From contig NZ_CABVPR010000017.1 in the NCBI RefSeq assembly GCF_902499135.1, positions 1-64,000 on the forward strand: a DNA stretch of 64,000 nt, given 5' to 3'. Made by a program: the position numbers and the translations under genes. Position 1 is the stretch's first letter. Each line of letters begins with the position of its first letter. The notes under the pieces were generated by a model. The model did not search any database, was not told the origin of the DNA, and saw only the letters and a list, made by a program, of their open reading frames with translations. The DNA comes from Burkholderia dolosa (GTDB lineage Bacteria; Pseudomonadota; Gammaproteobacteria; Burkholderiales; Burkholderiaceae). Shown one piece after another: positions 1 through 9,528 of the stretch.

Positions 1-176
1 AGCAGGCAGCCAAACCAACCGTAAAACCGGACATTTCTAAATAGCCAGAAAGCGGGCATTTGAGAATGGCTTTGACAGTGATGTAGGTCCCAAGTTCAGA
101 TGTCGCGTTTCCGCTAAATAAAAATGTCGTGTTTTGGCCTGTAGGTTGATCGTCTGCACCCTTGGGAGCGCCGACG

Positions 177-611
177 ATGAACGCGACTGGGACGATCACC
201 ATGACGATGCGTGAAGTGGATCGGCTGAAGGTCATTGAGGCGGTAGCCGAGTGTCGGCTCAAGCCCGGCCAGGCAGCCGACCGGCTGGGCCTGAGCGTGC
301 GCCAGGTAGAACGGCTGGTCATTCGGTATCGCGAGCACGGCCTGGCGGCGTCGCTTCGGGCCGTCGTGGCCGGCCAGGCAACCGCAAGCTCGACGACGGG
401 CTCGCGTTACGCGCCTTGACCATTATTCGAGAGCGCTACGCCGATTTTGGGCCGACGCTGGCCTGCGAGAAGCTCTGGGAATGTCACGGCATTCGGCTGG
501 CCAAGGAGACCGTCAGGAAGCTGATGACAGACGCAGGTTTGTGGATTCCGCGCCGGCAGCGTCCGCCGAAGGTTTACCAGCCGCGGGCGCGCCGGGCGTG
601 CCGGGGTGAAC
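177..611 (+). pseudogene. ISNCY (IS1202-group) transposase remnant
   Basis: The first part (from the ATG at 177) reads as the N-terminal helix-turn-helix of an ISNCY-type transposase, with REVDRLKVIEAV and RLGLSVRQVERL. The reading frame shifts by one base around 355-365. The next frame carries ALTIIRERYADFGPTLACEK, then LAKETVRKLMTDAGLWIPRR, both typical of this family. Similarity stops near 611 at the GEL that normally precedes the catalytic DDE core, so the catalytic part is missing. The element is dead. I did not find its terminal inverted repeats. It lies just outside the T6SS cluster and may mark how the region was rearranged. Confidence 0.75.
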
Positions 612-616
612 TGAGC

Positions 617-964
617 GTCTGCGAATTCTCGACGACCGGCGTTGGCCGACGACTCCGCGGCATCGAACTGGATCACGGGCTCGTGAACCAGGACGGGGCA
701 ACTGGGCGCAAACAGATGTGCCCTCGCCTCGCGCATCGGCCTGCTCGCGTGACGCGATCGTTTTGAGGTCGATTTGCTCAATCTCGCGATCGAGTTGCTC
801 GAGTTCCACCAGCAATTCGCGCAGGGTCTTCGTCATCGGATGGGGAATGAAGGCGAGTGCCGATGCCAACCGCCGCGACACATGAAGCAGTCGGCCTTGC
901 TGGTTCTGAGCGGCTTTCGCGTATGGGCGGATTCTGCTCGGCCGCCGATGTATTGCCTGGCGCG
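617..964 (-). pseudogene. Degraded fragment, possibly IS110-type transposase
   Basis: This 350-base stretch between the ISNCY remnant and tssJ holds no intact gene. On the minus strand the most protein-like piece is MTKTLRELLVELEQLDREIE (about 775-834), preceded by arginine-rich residues. It resembles the mid-section of IS110-family transposases, where a leucine-rich helix follows an RxR segment. An H-NS-like N-terminus is a weaker alternative. The frame breaks down towards 620. The identity is a guess from pattern only. Confidence 0.3.
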
Positions 965-1495
965 TCATCGTGACGAGTTCTGCGGAGTTCCACCCGAAGC
1001 AATAAGCAACTGGTCGACCAGTTCGAGCTTCAACGGCTTGTCGGCATCCAGTTTTTTCTTCTCGATCACGTATTTCCAGCCATCGCCGCTGCCGGGGTTA
1101 CGATAGAACGCGACGATCGCCACGTACTTCGTGCCGGCCTGCATCGGTTGCGTGAGACTCGCAGACGCCCCGGGGTTCAGCACGGAACCGATGCTCGCCA
1201 GCAGATCCTGCGCAAGCACGGTCCGGTCGTTTTTCAGCAGGTCGTCGTACGAGGCTCCATCGAACATCTTGCGGTCCTTGAGCTGATACACGCGCACCGC
1301 GACCGACGTCGGGCGGCCGGCATCATCGGGGTTCAATGCTTCGCGGGCAGACAGATCGACGTTGAGCACTTTCACCTGCTTGAAAAAAACAGCGTGATAC
1401 GCGCTGGACGACGCATCCGAGACGGACTGCCACGCACCGCAAGCCGAAAGCAGCAACACGGACGCAACGGTGGATATCGCAAAACGAAATGACAT
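965..1495 (-). CDS. tssJ: T6SS outer-membrane lipoprotein TssJ
   Basis: TssJ (SciN) anchors the T6SS membrane complex in the outer membrane and contacts the periplasmic end of TssM. The 176-residue product opens with a lipoprotein signal ending in LLLSAC, so Cys19 would be lipidated. The residue after Cys is Gly, not Asp, which fits outer-membrane sorting. The body has the TssJ pattern of small beta strands (VAVRVYQLKD, YVAIVAFYRN). I chose the ATG at 1495 because AAGGAA sits 7 bases upstream; an earlier ATG at 1516 has no such support. It is the last gene of the leftward operon and starts inside the gap right after tssG. Confidence 0.93.
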   Translation of the reverse strand: MSFRFAISTVASVLLLSACGAWQSVSDASSSAYHAVFFKQVKVLNVDLSAREALNPDDAGRPTSVAVRVYQLKDRKMFDGASYDDLLKNDRTVLAQDLLASIGSVLNPGASASLTQPMQAGTKYVAIVAFYRNPGSGDGWKYVIEKKKLDADKPLKLELVDQLLIASGGTPQNSSR

Positions 1496-1508
1496 CGGTA
1501 TTCCTTGG

Positions 1509-2600
1509 TCAGACATGGCGTGGAGTGAGATGCGGGTTCGGCTTCGGCGTGGGAAACGCTTCGTAGACGCCGAGAGCAACGTTGATGAAGCGTTCTTCGT
1601 CGGCGGGCAGAACGGTCGTCCAGCCGAGGCGTGGCGCCGGACCCGCTAACGCCGGCCCGATCGCCGGTTTGGGCGCAAGCCGCGAAGAAATCTCCATGCG
1701 CAGGTGGACGTCCGCTTTCGTGCCGACATACAACTGAACGAACGCCATCAGCTCACGATGCAACCATGCTCCAGGTAGAAGATCGTGAGCCTGCTGCGCA
1801 TCTGCCGGCCGCACTGTCACGCGCACTGCGCGACTGCGGTAGGCAAGCCTGCGGCCGAGCACATAGCCGCCGCCCAGACCCCGGCGCACGCCATCGTCCA
1901 ACGCTGCGGTGCCCACGGACGTCAGCGGCCGCGGCTGCCCAGCACGCGTGATGGCAGGAAAGAATTCATCGACGCGCACGCCAACGCGCGGCACGGCCAG
2001 CGCGATGACGCCTGCAATACCTTCCGACGTGCGGGTGCGCTGAATCAGCAGTCCGAGCAGCGCGAGCATGCGCGAGTCCGGCAAGCCGGCACGCTTCGGC
2101 TTGTCCCCCCAGCCAAAACCGGCCAGGCACAGCAGATTGCGCGAATGCGCATCGGTGCCGCCCGCACGGAAGCTTTCCGGATAGCGGTACTTCTTCCACG
2201 CGCGGTATAGCAGCGTGACGATACGGTGGTTGAACTGGTCGAGAAACGTTTCGACGACCTCGTGCCCTTCCTCGCGAAGCACGATCTCGTCGATCATGTG
2301 CGGCGGCATGGCCGCATCGACGCCATACAGGCCCATGAACGTCGTGCGGACGGTCGGTGGCGCATCCGGCCGCTCGTCGTCGAATTCGACCGAAGCGATT
2401 TCGCCGGCCGGAAAACCCACGCGCGGCCGCGGCCGGAAGCGAACCGGTTCGTACTCGGCCGTATCGCGCGTGCCGAATGCAGGCTGCGCCGGTGCCCGCA
2501 GCTCCAGCAGCCGGCACAGCTGCATGAAGTTCAGCTTCGGCGCGCGGGCCAGCAGCGACGCGACGAGCGGGTCCAGATTCGGCAGGTCGTGCAACTTCAT
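1509..2600 (-). CDS. tssG: T6SS baseplate protein TssG
   Basis: TssG (VasB/ImpH) is a wedge protein of the T6SS baseplate and forms a complex with TssF, TssE and TssK at the base of the contractile sheath. The 363-residue product is of family length. It begins with the typical leucine-rich segment (KLNFMQLCRLLEL), has FMGLYGVDAAMPPHMIDEI at about 88-106, and FLDQFNHRIVTLLYRAWKKY at about 118-137, which are hallmarks of TssG. Its ATG overlaps the tssF stop by four bases (ATGA), so the two are probably translationally coupled. Confidence 0.95.
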   Translation of the reverse strand: MKLHDLPNLDPLVASLLARAPKLNFMQLCRLLELRAPAQPAFGTRDTAEYEPVRFRPRPRVGFPAGEIASVEFDDERPDAPPTVRTTFMGLYGVDAAMPPHMIDEIVLREEGHEVVETFLDQFNHRIVTLLYRAWKKYRYPESFRAGGTDAHSRNLLCLAGFGWGDKPKRAGLPDSRMLALLGLLIQRTRTSEGIAGVIALAVPRVGVRVDEFFPAITRAGQPRPLTSVGTAALDDGVRRGLGGGYVLGRRLAYRSRAVRVTVRPADAQQAHDLLPGAWLHRELMAFVQLYVGTKADVHLRMEISSRLAPKPAIGPALAGPAPRLGWTTVLPADEERFINVALGVYEAFPTPKPNPHLTPRHV

Positions 2601-4414
2601 AGCGGAGCCCGTTGCGCCTTGCTGCGCGGCCAGTTCGTACGCGTCTGCGACGGTAAGCTCACGATCGACAGCTTCGTGAACAGGTTGATTTCCGCATACT
2701 GAGCAAAGAAGCGATGGAGCAGTTCGCCGAACAGCATCACGTCGCCGTCACCGGCGAACGCATGGGAATCGAGCGTCACCTCGATGAGCACGCCTCGTTC
2801 AACCGAGCCACCCGACACTTCCTCGAGCAGCTCCTGCGAAACCCACAGGATGCCGGCGAGCCGCCGGCGGTTCAGTTCGTCGTTGGTCCAGTCGTATAGC
2901 CCGAGCGCACCGCGCAGCACTTCGGCGTCCATCAACGACAGGAAGTTCGGCGCGAGGTGCGACAGCACACGCCACTGAAAGCGGTCGTCCGTTGGCGGAT
3001 AGAGCGGCAGCGTCGGCGCGACGAGGTTCTTCACGCCCACGACGTTCGGTGTGCTCGCCGCAAGCTCGGCGATGCTGGCTTCACGCAAGCCCTTGCGCGG
3101 CAGCATCCCGTTCGTCCCCGTAACGCGCAGCGACAGGCTTTCCTCCGGCAGCGTATCCATGGTTTCCCACGCATGGCCGCCGAGAATGACCCACGTCTCG
3201 TGCAGGCCCGATACGCCGGGGCGCACACGGGCGTGGAAATACCGCTCCGGCGCTTCATGGCGCAGCATCCCGCCGCGATGCCGGAACGTGGCGAACGGCA
3301 CGTACTCGTATCGTTCGGCGGTCTCGTGATCGAACGCCTCGATCGCATCGACCGAATACGTTTCGACGTGCTCGCCCTGGTGACCGGCCGGCACCACCCG
3401 ATATTCCGTCTCGTGGTGATCGATCTCGATCGGTTCGGCGTCGAGCTCGAACAGGTTGATGACCGGCGTGCAGAAGAGTCGCACGTTCTCCGCGGTGAAC
3501 CGCTGGTCCGACGGATACGTGTGCTTCAGCACGATCTCAAGTTCGAAGCGGGTCGAGTTCTCCGGCAACTTCGTGATGTCGAGCCCGCACAGGTCGACAA
3601 AGAGAAACTTCTCGCGGAACGTGAAGTACTCGAGCAGCAGCTGGTAGCCGGAGAACGCGGCGTCGGCCTTCGGCCACAACCGCTCTTCCGTCGAGAATCC
3701 CGCGGGTTCGAGCGTCACGTCGGCAAGCGGCACGGCTTCGCCGTCGCGCGCTTCCGGGATGCGCCACGCGATCGAATCGACCTGCCGCGTGAGCGCTAGA
3801 TGCATCGCGAACGCCGTTGGCAGATCCGCACTCAGGTGCAGGCGCAGCCGCGACAGATCCGTTTCGTTGCGCCGCGCGGAACCGCCGAGCGCGAAGCCGA
3901 GCCGGATTACCGAGCGGCCGTCGTGGCGCATCGTCGGGCCGGCGTGCGTGATGGTGACCGGCTGTAGCGTCACCGGCTGCGTGGTCCGGTACAGGCACTG
4001 TACGGTATGCGGCGTCGAGCCTTCGGAACCTGCCACCGGCGGCACGGCGATCGGTGCGGACCGCACGGGCACGCCGGCGGGCACCACTTCGGTTTTCTGG
4101 AGCTTTTCCGTATGCGGAATCAGCTCAACGACCGACAGCGACGGAATCATTCGCAGGTAGTGCGGCCACAGCAGGCTCACCAGCCCTTCGGTCAGCTCCG
4201 GCAACTCGCCGTCGAGCTTCTGCTGCAGGCGTCCCGTGAGGAACGCAAAGCCTTCAAACAGCCGCTCGACATACGGATCGCGGTCACCCACGCGATCGAG
4301 GTTGAGCAAGCGCGCACGGTCGGGATGTGCCTTCGCGAATTCCTTGCCGGATTCGCGCAGGTAGCGCATCTCGGCTTCGTAGTAGCGCAGAATCGGGTCG
4401 TCGTTTTCCATCAA
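2597..4414 (-). CDS. tssF: T6SS baseplate protein TssF
   Basis: TssF (VasA/ImpG) is the partner of TssG in the baseplate wedge. The 605-residue product matches the family length and has its N-terminal signature: DPILRYYEAEMRYLRESGKE at residues 5-24, DPYVERLFEGFAFLTGRLQQ at about 46-65, and a following LLWPHYLRMIPS. The second codon is also ATG, so the start could be 4411. The gene sits between tssA and tssG. The gap to tssA is only 9 bases, consistent with one transcript. Confidence 0.95.
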   Translation of the reverse strand: MMENDDPILRYYEAEMRYLRESGKEFAKAHPDRARLLNLDRVGDRDPYVERLFEGFAFLTGRLQQKLDGELPELTEGLVSLLWPHYLRMIPSLSVVELIPHTEKLQKTEVVPAGVPVRSAPIAVPPVAGSEGSTPHTVQCLYRTTQPVTLQPVTITHAGPTMRHDGRSVIRLGFALGGSARRNETDLSRLRLHLSADLPTAFAMHLALTRQVDSIAWRIPEARDGEAVPLADVTLEPAGFSTEERLWPKADAAFSGYQLLLEYFTFREKFLFVDLCGLDITKLPENSTRFELEIVLKHTYPSDQRFTAENVRLFCTPVINLFELDAEPIEIDHHETEYRVVPAGHQGEHVETYSVDAIEAFDHETAERYEYVPFATFRHRGGMLRHEAPERYFHARVRPGVSGLHETWVILGGHAWETMDTLPEESLSLRVTGTNGMLPRKGLREASIAELAASTPNVVGVKNLVAPTLPLYPPTDDRFQWRVLSHLAPNFLSLMDAEVLRGALGLYDWTNDELNRRRLAGILWVSQELLEEVSGGSVERGVLIEVTLDSHAFAGDGDVMLFGELLHRFFAQYAEINLFTKLSIVSLPSQTRTNWPRSKAQRAPL

Positions 4415-4423
4415 TGTGTCTGC

Positions 4424-6007
4424 TTATGAAAGAGTCAGCGCGCGTGCGGGATCGAGCACGGTCAGTTCCGCCTGGAGCTCGCCGATGCGGCGAGCGAGTG
4501 CCGGCTTGTCGGCATCCTTGCGGTTGCTCGTCGCCTTCAGCGCCCGGACCAGCTGCTGCCTGACCTCGAAGACGAGCGCCGGCTCCCAGCTAGTGAGCGG
4601 CAACGAGCGCGCGCGGGTGTCGAGCTCGGCCAGCAGTGCCAGTGCCGTGTCGGCGCGGCCCGCATGATCGGCCAGGCGAGCCATCACGAGCCGCTGCAGA
4701 TAGCGATGACGGTCGGTCTTCAGTCCGGGCAGCGCTTCGAGCCAGCCGAAGGCGGCCTCGATACCTTCGCGACCGGCCAGCTCCCGCGCCTGGGCTTCGA
4801 TCTCCGGCCAATCGCCGCCCGCGCCGTCCTCGCTGCCGGCCGACACCGGCAACGGCACCACCGATTCGCCTGCTTCCAGATCGCGTACGACCGCGTGCCG
4901 CGCGATCCACTCGAGCGTCGCATCGTCAGCGAACGGCGTGCCGTCGTTGAACGCGAGTCGCTCGATGCCGGGCAACCGTTCGAGGAACAGCGCGAAATCC
5001 GCGCGCAGCAGCTCGCGCCACGTGCTGTAGGGTGTACCGACGTGGTCGAGCGCGACGTGCTGGAAGTACTGAAGGTCGAACCACAGGTGATTGACCCCCT
5101 CCATGAATGCGCCTTCGATACGTTCGAGCAGTTCGTGCCACTGCTTCTGCAGCACGAGCCGCTTCATCTGCTGCCGCAGCTCGCTGCGCGGCGGCGCCAG
5201 GCGCGTGCAGAAAGCCGCGTCTGCTGGCGGCACTTCGTGCAGCGTGTCCCAGCGCACGCTGCGCACGAGTCGTACCGACGGCAGGTAGCCGTTCTCCTGG
5301 TCGCGCAGCCACACCGCCATCGTGCGCGCCTGTTCGACCAGATCCCGCGTCGACGCGATCGCACCAGAGGCGGCAGTCGCTGTCGAAGGCGCTGCGGGCA
5401 TTCCAGCGTCCTGGTCCACGCGGCGTGCAGGTTCATTCTTGCGCTCGAACCGCGAGACGAGCCGTTGCAGGTTCGGGCGCGCGGCTTCCGGCCACGCTCC
5501 GGTATGTGCGACGAGCACGTCGAGTGCGGCCAGTGCGCGTTCGAGATCGATCGGCGCGAACTCGCCGCGGCTTTCCAGCAACTCGATCATGCGGGCGGTG
5601 GCCAGCATCTCGAGTGCGCCCTTCTTCGCCTCGGCGCGCGCGGGCAGCACGGCTTCCCCGAACCGGTCGACGAGCGCGGCCGCCAGCTCTAATCCGTCCG
5701 CAAACCCCGCGGGACCATCCTGCCGCAACCGCGCGAACGCGTAGTAGCCAGCCAGACGCAGATCCTTGCCGGTCTCCCTGATCAACTGCTCGCAGGAACG
5801 GATGATCAGTCCGTCGTCGATACCGGAGAGCTTTTGGGTTTCTTCGCGCAGCTCAAAAAACGTATCCTCGTAGCCGGGATCGCGGCCGACGCCGGCGTCG
5901 CCGGGCAGTAGCTGAAGCCAGGCACTCCACGCGTCAAGCCGCGAGCGCGCGAGCTGCTCGGCGTCATCGCGGGCCGGAAAGAGGCTCTTGAACAGTCCGC
6001 CCAGCAT
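4424..6007 (-). CDS. tssA: T6SS cap/baseplate-organising protein TssA
   Basis: TssA organises sheath polymerisation at the membrane-baseplate or distal end. The 527-residue product has an ImpA-type N-terminal domain (LRETGKDLRLAGYYAF-like region around 90-110) and a VasJ-type C-terminal domain with W-rich and AFGWLEALPG motifs. A longer open frame runs upstream, but it overlaps tssM completely in another frame. The ATG at 6007 shares one base with the tssM stop (TAATG), the expected start for coupled translation. The gene lies between tssM and tssF. A VasJ-type tail indicates the longer TssA subclass, though which role this one plays cannot be told from sequence. Confidence 0.85.
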   Translation of the reverse strand: MLGGLFKSLFPARDDAEQLARSRLDAWSAWLQLLPGDAGVGRDPGYEDTFFELREETQKLSGIDDGLIIRSCEQLIRETGKDLRLAGYYAFARLRQDGPAGFADGLELAAALVDRFGEAVLPARAEAKKGALEMLATARMIELLESRGEFAPIDLERALAALDVLVAHTGAWPEAARPNLQRLVSRFERKNEPARRVDQDAGMPAAPSTATAASGAIASTRDLVEQARTMAVWLRDQENGYLPSVRLVRSVRWDTLHEVPPADAAFCTRLAPPRSELRQQMKRLVLQKQWHELLERIEGAFMEGVNHLWFDLQYFQHVALDHVGTPYSTWRELLRADFALFLERLPGIERLAFNDGTPFADDATLEWIARHAVVRDLEAGESVVPLPVSAGSEDGAGGDWPEIEAQARELAGREGIEAAFGWLEALPGLKTDRHRYLQRLVMARLADHAGRADTALALLAELDTRARSLPLTSWEPALVFEVRQQLVRALKATSNRKDADKPALARRIGELQAELTVLDPARALTLS

Positions 6008-9000
6008 TACTCGACCTCCGACAATGTGCCGCGTGGTAGCGGCATCGCGGCATGTTTCGCCGCCGCGATCGCCGAAGGCGGCAACGGCGGCGGCTGGGGT
6101 GGCAAATTCGTGGCCGAGCGCTTCGGCGCCGCATTCGTGGCACCGGTCACGAAAACCCGCTGCGGCAGCGTGAAGTGACGCAGTTCCAGCACGTCCAGCG
6201 GCCCCGCACCGGCTTCGCTGCGCAGTTGCACCTTGAGCGGAATGCCCCGGCTCGTATCGGGCGTCCACGTCAGCAGATAGCGCGCGCTGTCCTGCTGCGA
6301 CACCTTCGCACGCTCCAGCAACCGGATCAGACCGAACCGGCCCTGCGAATCGAGTGCGGTGCGCAGGCCGCCCTGCTCGGTCTGCCATTCGATGTGCGAC
6401 AGATTCTCCAGCGTCTGACCGGGCCACTCGAATGGCATCCATTCCAGCTTCTGGTTGAAGTAGTGCAGCTCACGCCCGGACAGCACGAATTTCATGTCGG
6501 TAACCCCAGGGGTCGGCACAGCCTGCAGGTCGAAACGCACGTGCGCATCACCGGATGGAAACAGGACCGTCGAGATGCGCGTGAGCCTGTTCAGGCTGGT
6601 AAGGAACGCGGGATCGATCGTCAACGCGCCATGATTGGCGCCCTCCGCTGCCACCCAGCGGTCGCCCTGCCGTTCGACCACGCCGGCGAGCTGCGTCGTG
6701 ACAAACTGTGTAATCACGCCGTTGTCCGGCCGCATGAAGCGCGCCATTTCAGGCAGCGACGCATCGTTGTCCGAATCTGCGAACGGATAGCGACCGCCGA
6801 ATGTCCTGTTCCAGTCGGCCACGATCGCGGTGCGCCAGATCTCGTTCAGGCTCGATGCGGCCGGCTGCACGACGACCTGCCAGGTTTGATCGAACGGCGC
6901 CCGGAACAACTCACCGAACCCGGACCACTGCTCTCCCAGGCTTGCCGCGAGGCGGCTCGCGTAGTCGCGGCTCTCGGCCATGTCGGACGTCTTGCCCTGC
7001 AGGACCGACTGCGCAGCGAGGCGCGCCATCGCATCCGGATCTGCGGCGGAGACGATCTGCGATGCCTTGAGGCGCATGGCCGTGACCCGCTCGAGGTATC
7101 GCGCGAGGCTCAGATCACCGGTCGAGGCGAGCTGCGCGGCGGCCTTGCTGTTCGCTGGCGCACCGGACACCAGATCACTGCCCGTCAGGCGCAGGATCGG
7201 ACCGAAAGCGGTAGCAAGCGGCGCAAGCTGCGGTTGGGTCTGCTTCGACGGATCCTTCTCGCTGCCGCCAACGAGCTGCTGCGCCTTGCTGATCAGGTTG
7301 TCGGCAAGCGACTGCGCGTTCGCGCCCGCGCCGGCCTGATAGACGATCGCGTTCATCAGTGCGACGAGCGGCGAGCGCTGCGGATCGCCCAGCAGCGTGA
7401 GCTGGTCGGCCGTCGCGGACAACGTCGGCGCCGGCTGCCAGCGAAGGCTGTTGAGGAACAGCGCCCACGCACGCGCGTAATCGTCGAAGTAGCGCTGGCG
7501 AAGCTGGGCCTTGAGCGTTGACGGTGCAGCCTGTGTCGCCTTCACGTCAGAGAGCACCCAGTCGCCCACCACATTGTGCTGCTCGCTTGCGTCGTCGATC
7601 GCCTTCGCGATGCGCTCGTCCCATGCAGCACGGGTGAACACGCCGGGCACGGTCGCCGCGGTGTTGAAGAGGCCGCGGCTGGTCGTGTCGCCGAGCAGCG
7701 TCGCGAGCGATACGGGCGGATACTTGGCCTTCGCGTCGTCGAGGATCTGCTGGTAGACCGCGTCCGTCGAGTTCTGGATGCCGCGCACGCTGATCACCGT
7801 CTGGCGTGCCGAGGCGACAAGGCCGAGATCCGGCGACATGGCGGGCACCCTGCCCCGGCCCAGGTGGTCTGCGAAGAAAGCAATCGTGTGCTGCCGCAGG
7901 TCGTCCCAGGTGCCGGAGGACAGGGGCGAGTTCGCGGGACGCTCGGGCGCCGCCGTCGCGACTAGCTGCGGTGTCAGGAAGGCGGCGACCGCGCGTTCGG
8001 GCTTTGCGAGCATGAGGTAAGCCTTGAGCGTGTCGTAAGCAGCTTGCACCTGCGCGTTGCCACCGCTGGCAATTTCTGCGTCTGACAAGGCAGCGAGCTG
8101 ACGCAGCCGTTCTTCGAGCTTCTGACGAATCGGCGCAACGAGGATGTGGCTTGCCGCATTGGCGTAACCCGGCCACAGCGCCTCGAGCAGCGCGCCATCG
8201 CGGTTCAGGCCGAAGCGTGTCTGCCACGGAGCCCCCTCGCGCTGATGCACTTCTAGCGTGTCGATCTGTTTGTCGAGGCCGTTGAGGGCTTGCAAGGCTT
8301 GTGTGCCGTCTTGCACGGCAGACAGGTTCGCGACGGTATCGGCCACGTTCTGGATCGTCGCGCGATTGACGAAGCCCGACAGCATCGTGCCGCCGATCCA
8401 GCAACCAATCAGGCCTGTCGTGACCCATGCTGCGGTCGTTGACAGCGAGAAGCCGACACGGCGTCCGTGAATCTTGCGACTATGCTCGATGACGGTCTGC
8501 CAGATGATTCGATGTTGCGGGCCGATCGCTGGCTCGTCGTCGTTTGCGTCGACGGGCGCCGCCGGAGCCAACTCCCGTTCCTTGAACAGTGGTGCGAACA
8601 ATAGCCCGTGGACTGCATGCCGCCAGTTATTCGACTGGGTGGTTTGCAGCACCAGACCCGATAGCGCACCACGCAGGTTCGAAATGTGTTGCGACAACTC
8701 GGCCGGATAGCGGTCACCTGGATCTTTCGTCAACCGCACGACACCGGCATCCGCGAGGTTGTAGCCAAGGTCTTGCAGCAACGCGTCAATCTCATCCGCA
8801 GTTACGCGCGCGTTAGACCATGTAAAGCCGATGGCCTCGTCGGGGCTTGACGTTTCGCTACCGAAGTCGGTGACGTTCACAAGATACGCGGGTGCGGCCC
8901 AGCGCAGCGCGCGGGCGATACGGGCCAGACGCTGGCCGAGCTGGTCGGCATCGAATGGCGCTGCGGCGGAACTGCGGTTCCGGGTTATCGCCACGATGGC

Positions 9001-9528
9001 ATCGACCGGGCGACCGCGGCGCAGGCGACGGATCTGATCGAGCCATTTAGTCTCGAGCGCATCGCGCGTTTGCCGCGCGTACAGCAGCACCGTGCCGCTC
9101 GTGAGCAGATACCCCGTTTCCACGAGTCCCGGCGCTAGACGTTTCACCAAAGGTTCGTCACCGGCAATGAGCACCCATCGATCACGGTAGCGCCAACGCC
9201 AACCATGTCGCTCCTTTAGCGCCGCTCGGATCCGGTCGTGGCGGATCACCGGGAGTTCATTGCGCATGGCCTCGGTCGCATCAATTCGCGCAAGCCGGTC
9301 GCGCTCATATCGGTCCGCGCTACGATTTCGTGAGTGGCGTGCCACAACCCGCCACGCAGCTGACAGTGCCCCTCGAGCCAATAACAGAATCAAACCGATC
9401 AGGCAAACAAAAATCAGCCTGCGTTGTGGAGAAGGATCGATATCCGAACCATTGAACCAAACGTATAGGGCGGCAATCGCCGTTAGCGCCCCAACGAGAA
9501 TCCAGTATCCATATTTGTATAGCTTCAT
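6007..9528 (-). CDS. tssM: T6SS inner-membrane core protein TssM (no P-loop)
   Basis: TssM (IcmF) spans the inner membrane and reaches TssJ at the outer membrane. The 1173-residue product has two N-terminal transmembrane helices (about 8-25 and 38-55), a third at about 364-386, and a long periplasmic part. The C-terminal region contains IcmF-type sequence (FDLQAVPTPGVTDMKFVLSG, LHYFNQKLEWMPFEWPGQ). Where many TssM proteins carry a Walker A loop, this one reads WVLIAGDEPLVKRLAPG (about 118-134), with no GxxxxGKS/T. It is therefore unlikely to bind nucleotide there. The ATG at 9528 overlaps the upstream stop by four bases. Confidence 0.93.
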   Translation of the reverse strand: MKLYKYGYWILVGALTAIAALYVWFNGSDIDPSPQRRLIFVCLIGLILLLARGALSAAWRVVARHSRNRSADRYERDRLARIDATEAMRNELPVIRHDRIRAALKERHGWRWRYRDRWVLIAGDEPLVKRLAPGLVETGYLLTSGTVLLYARQTRDALETKWLDQIRRLRRGRPVDAIVAITRNRSSAAAPFDADQLGQRLARIARALRWAAPAYLVNVTDFGSETSSPDEAIGFTWSNARVTADEIDALLQDLGYNLADAGVVRLTKDPGDRYPAELSQHISNLRGALSGLVLQTTQSNNWRHAVHGLLFAPLFKERELAPAAPVDANDDEPAIGPQHRIIWQTVIEHSRKIHGRRVGFSLSTTAAWVTTGLIGCWIGGTMLSGFVNRATIQNVADTVANLSAVQDGTQALQALNGLDKQIDTLEVHQREGAPWQTRFGLNRDGALLEALWPGYANAASHILVAPIRQKLEERLRQLAALSDAEIASGGNAQVQAAYDTLKAYLMLAKPERAVAAFLTPQLVATAAPERPANSPLSSGTWDDLRQHTIAFFADHLGRGRVPAMSPDLGLVASARQTVISVRGIQNSTDAVYQQILDDAKAKYPPVSLATLLGDTTSRGLFNTAATVPGVFTRAAWDERIAKAIDDASEQHNVVGDWVLSDVKATQAAPSTLKAQLRQRYFDDYARAWALFLNSLRWQPAPTLSATADQLTLLGDPQRSPLVALMNAIVYQAGAGANAQSLADNLISKAQQLVGGSEKDPSKQTQPQLAPLATAFGPILRLTGSDLVSGAPANSKAAAQLASTGDLSLARYLERVTAMRLKASQIVSAADPDAMARLAAQSVLQGKTSDMAESRDYASRLAASLGEQWSGFGELFRAPFDQTWQVVVQPAASSLNEIWRTAIVADWNRTFGGRYPFADSDNDASLPEMARFMRPDNGVITQFVTTQLAGVVERQGDRWVAAEGANHGALTIDPAFLTSLNRLTRISTVLFPSGDAHVRFDLQAVPTPGVTDMKFVLSGRELHYFNQKLEWMPFEWPGQTLENLSHIEWQTEQGGLRTALDSQGRFGLIRLLERAKVSQQDSARYLLTWTPDTSRGIPLKVQLRSEAGAGPLDVLELRHFTLPQRVFVTGATNAAPKRSATNLPPQPPPLPPSAIAAAKHAAMPLPRGTLSEVE

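Noticed and set aside
775-834. An H-NS-like N-terminus on the minus strand
   Set aside because: The leucine-rich helix alone does not separate H-NS from an IS110 transposase segment, and no DNA-binding C-terminal motif follows.
6008-6442. An upstream extension of tssA by 145 codons
   Set aside because: It lies inside tssM in a different frame, is rich in Arg/Ala/Gly and lacks TssA features. The TAATG start at 6007 is better.
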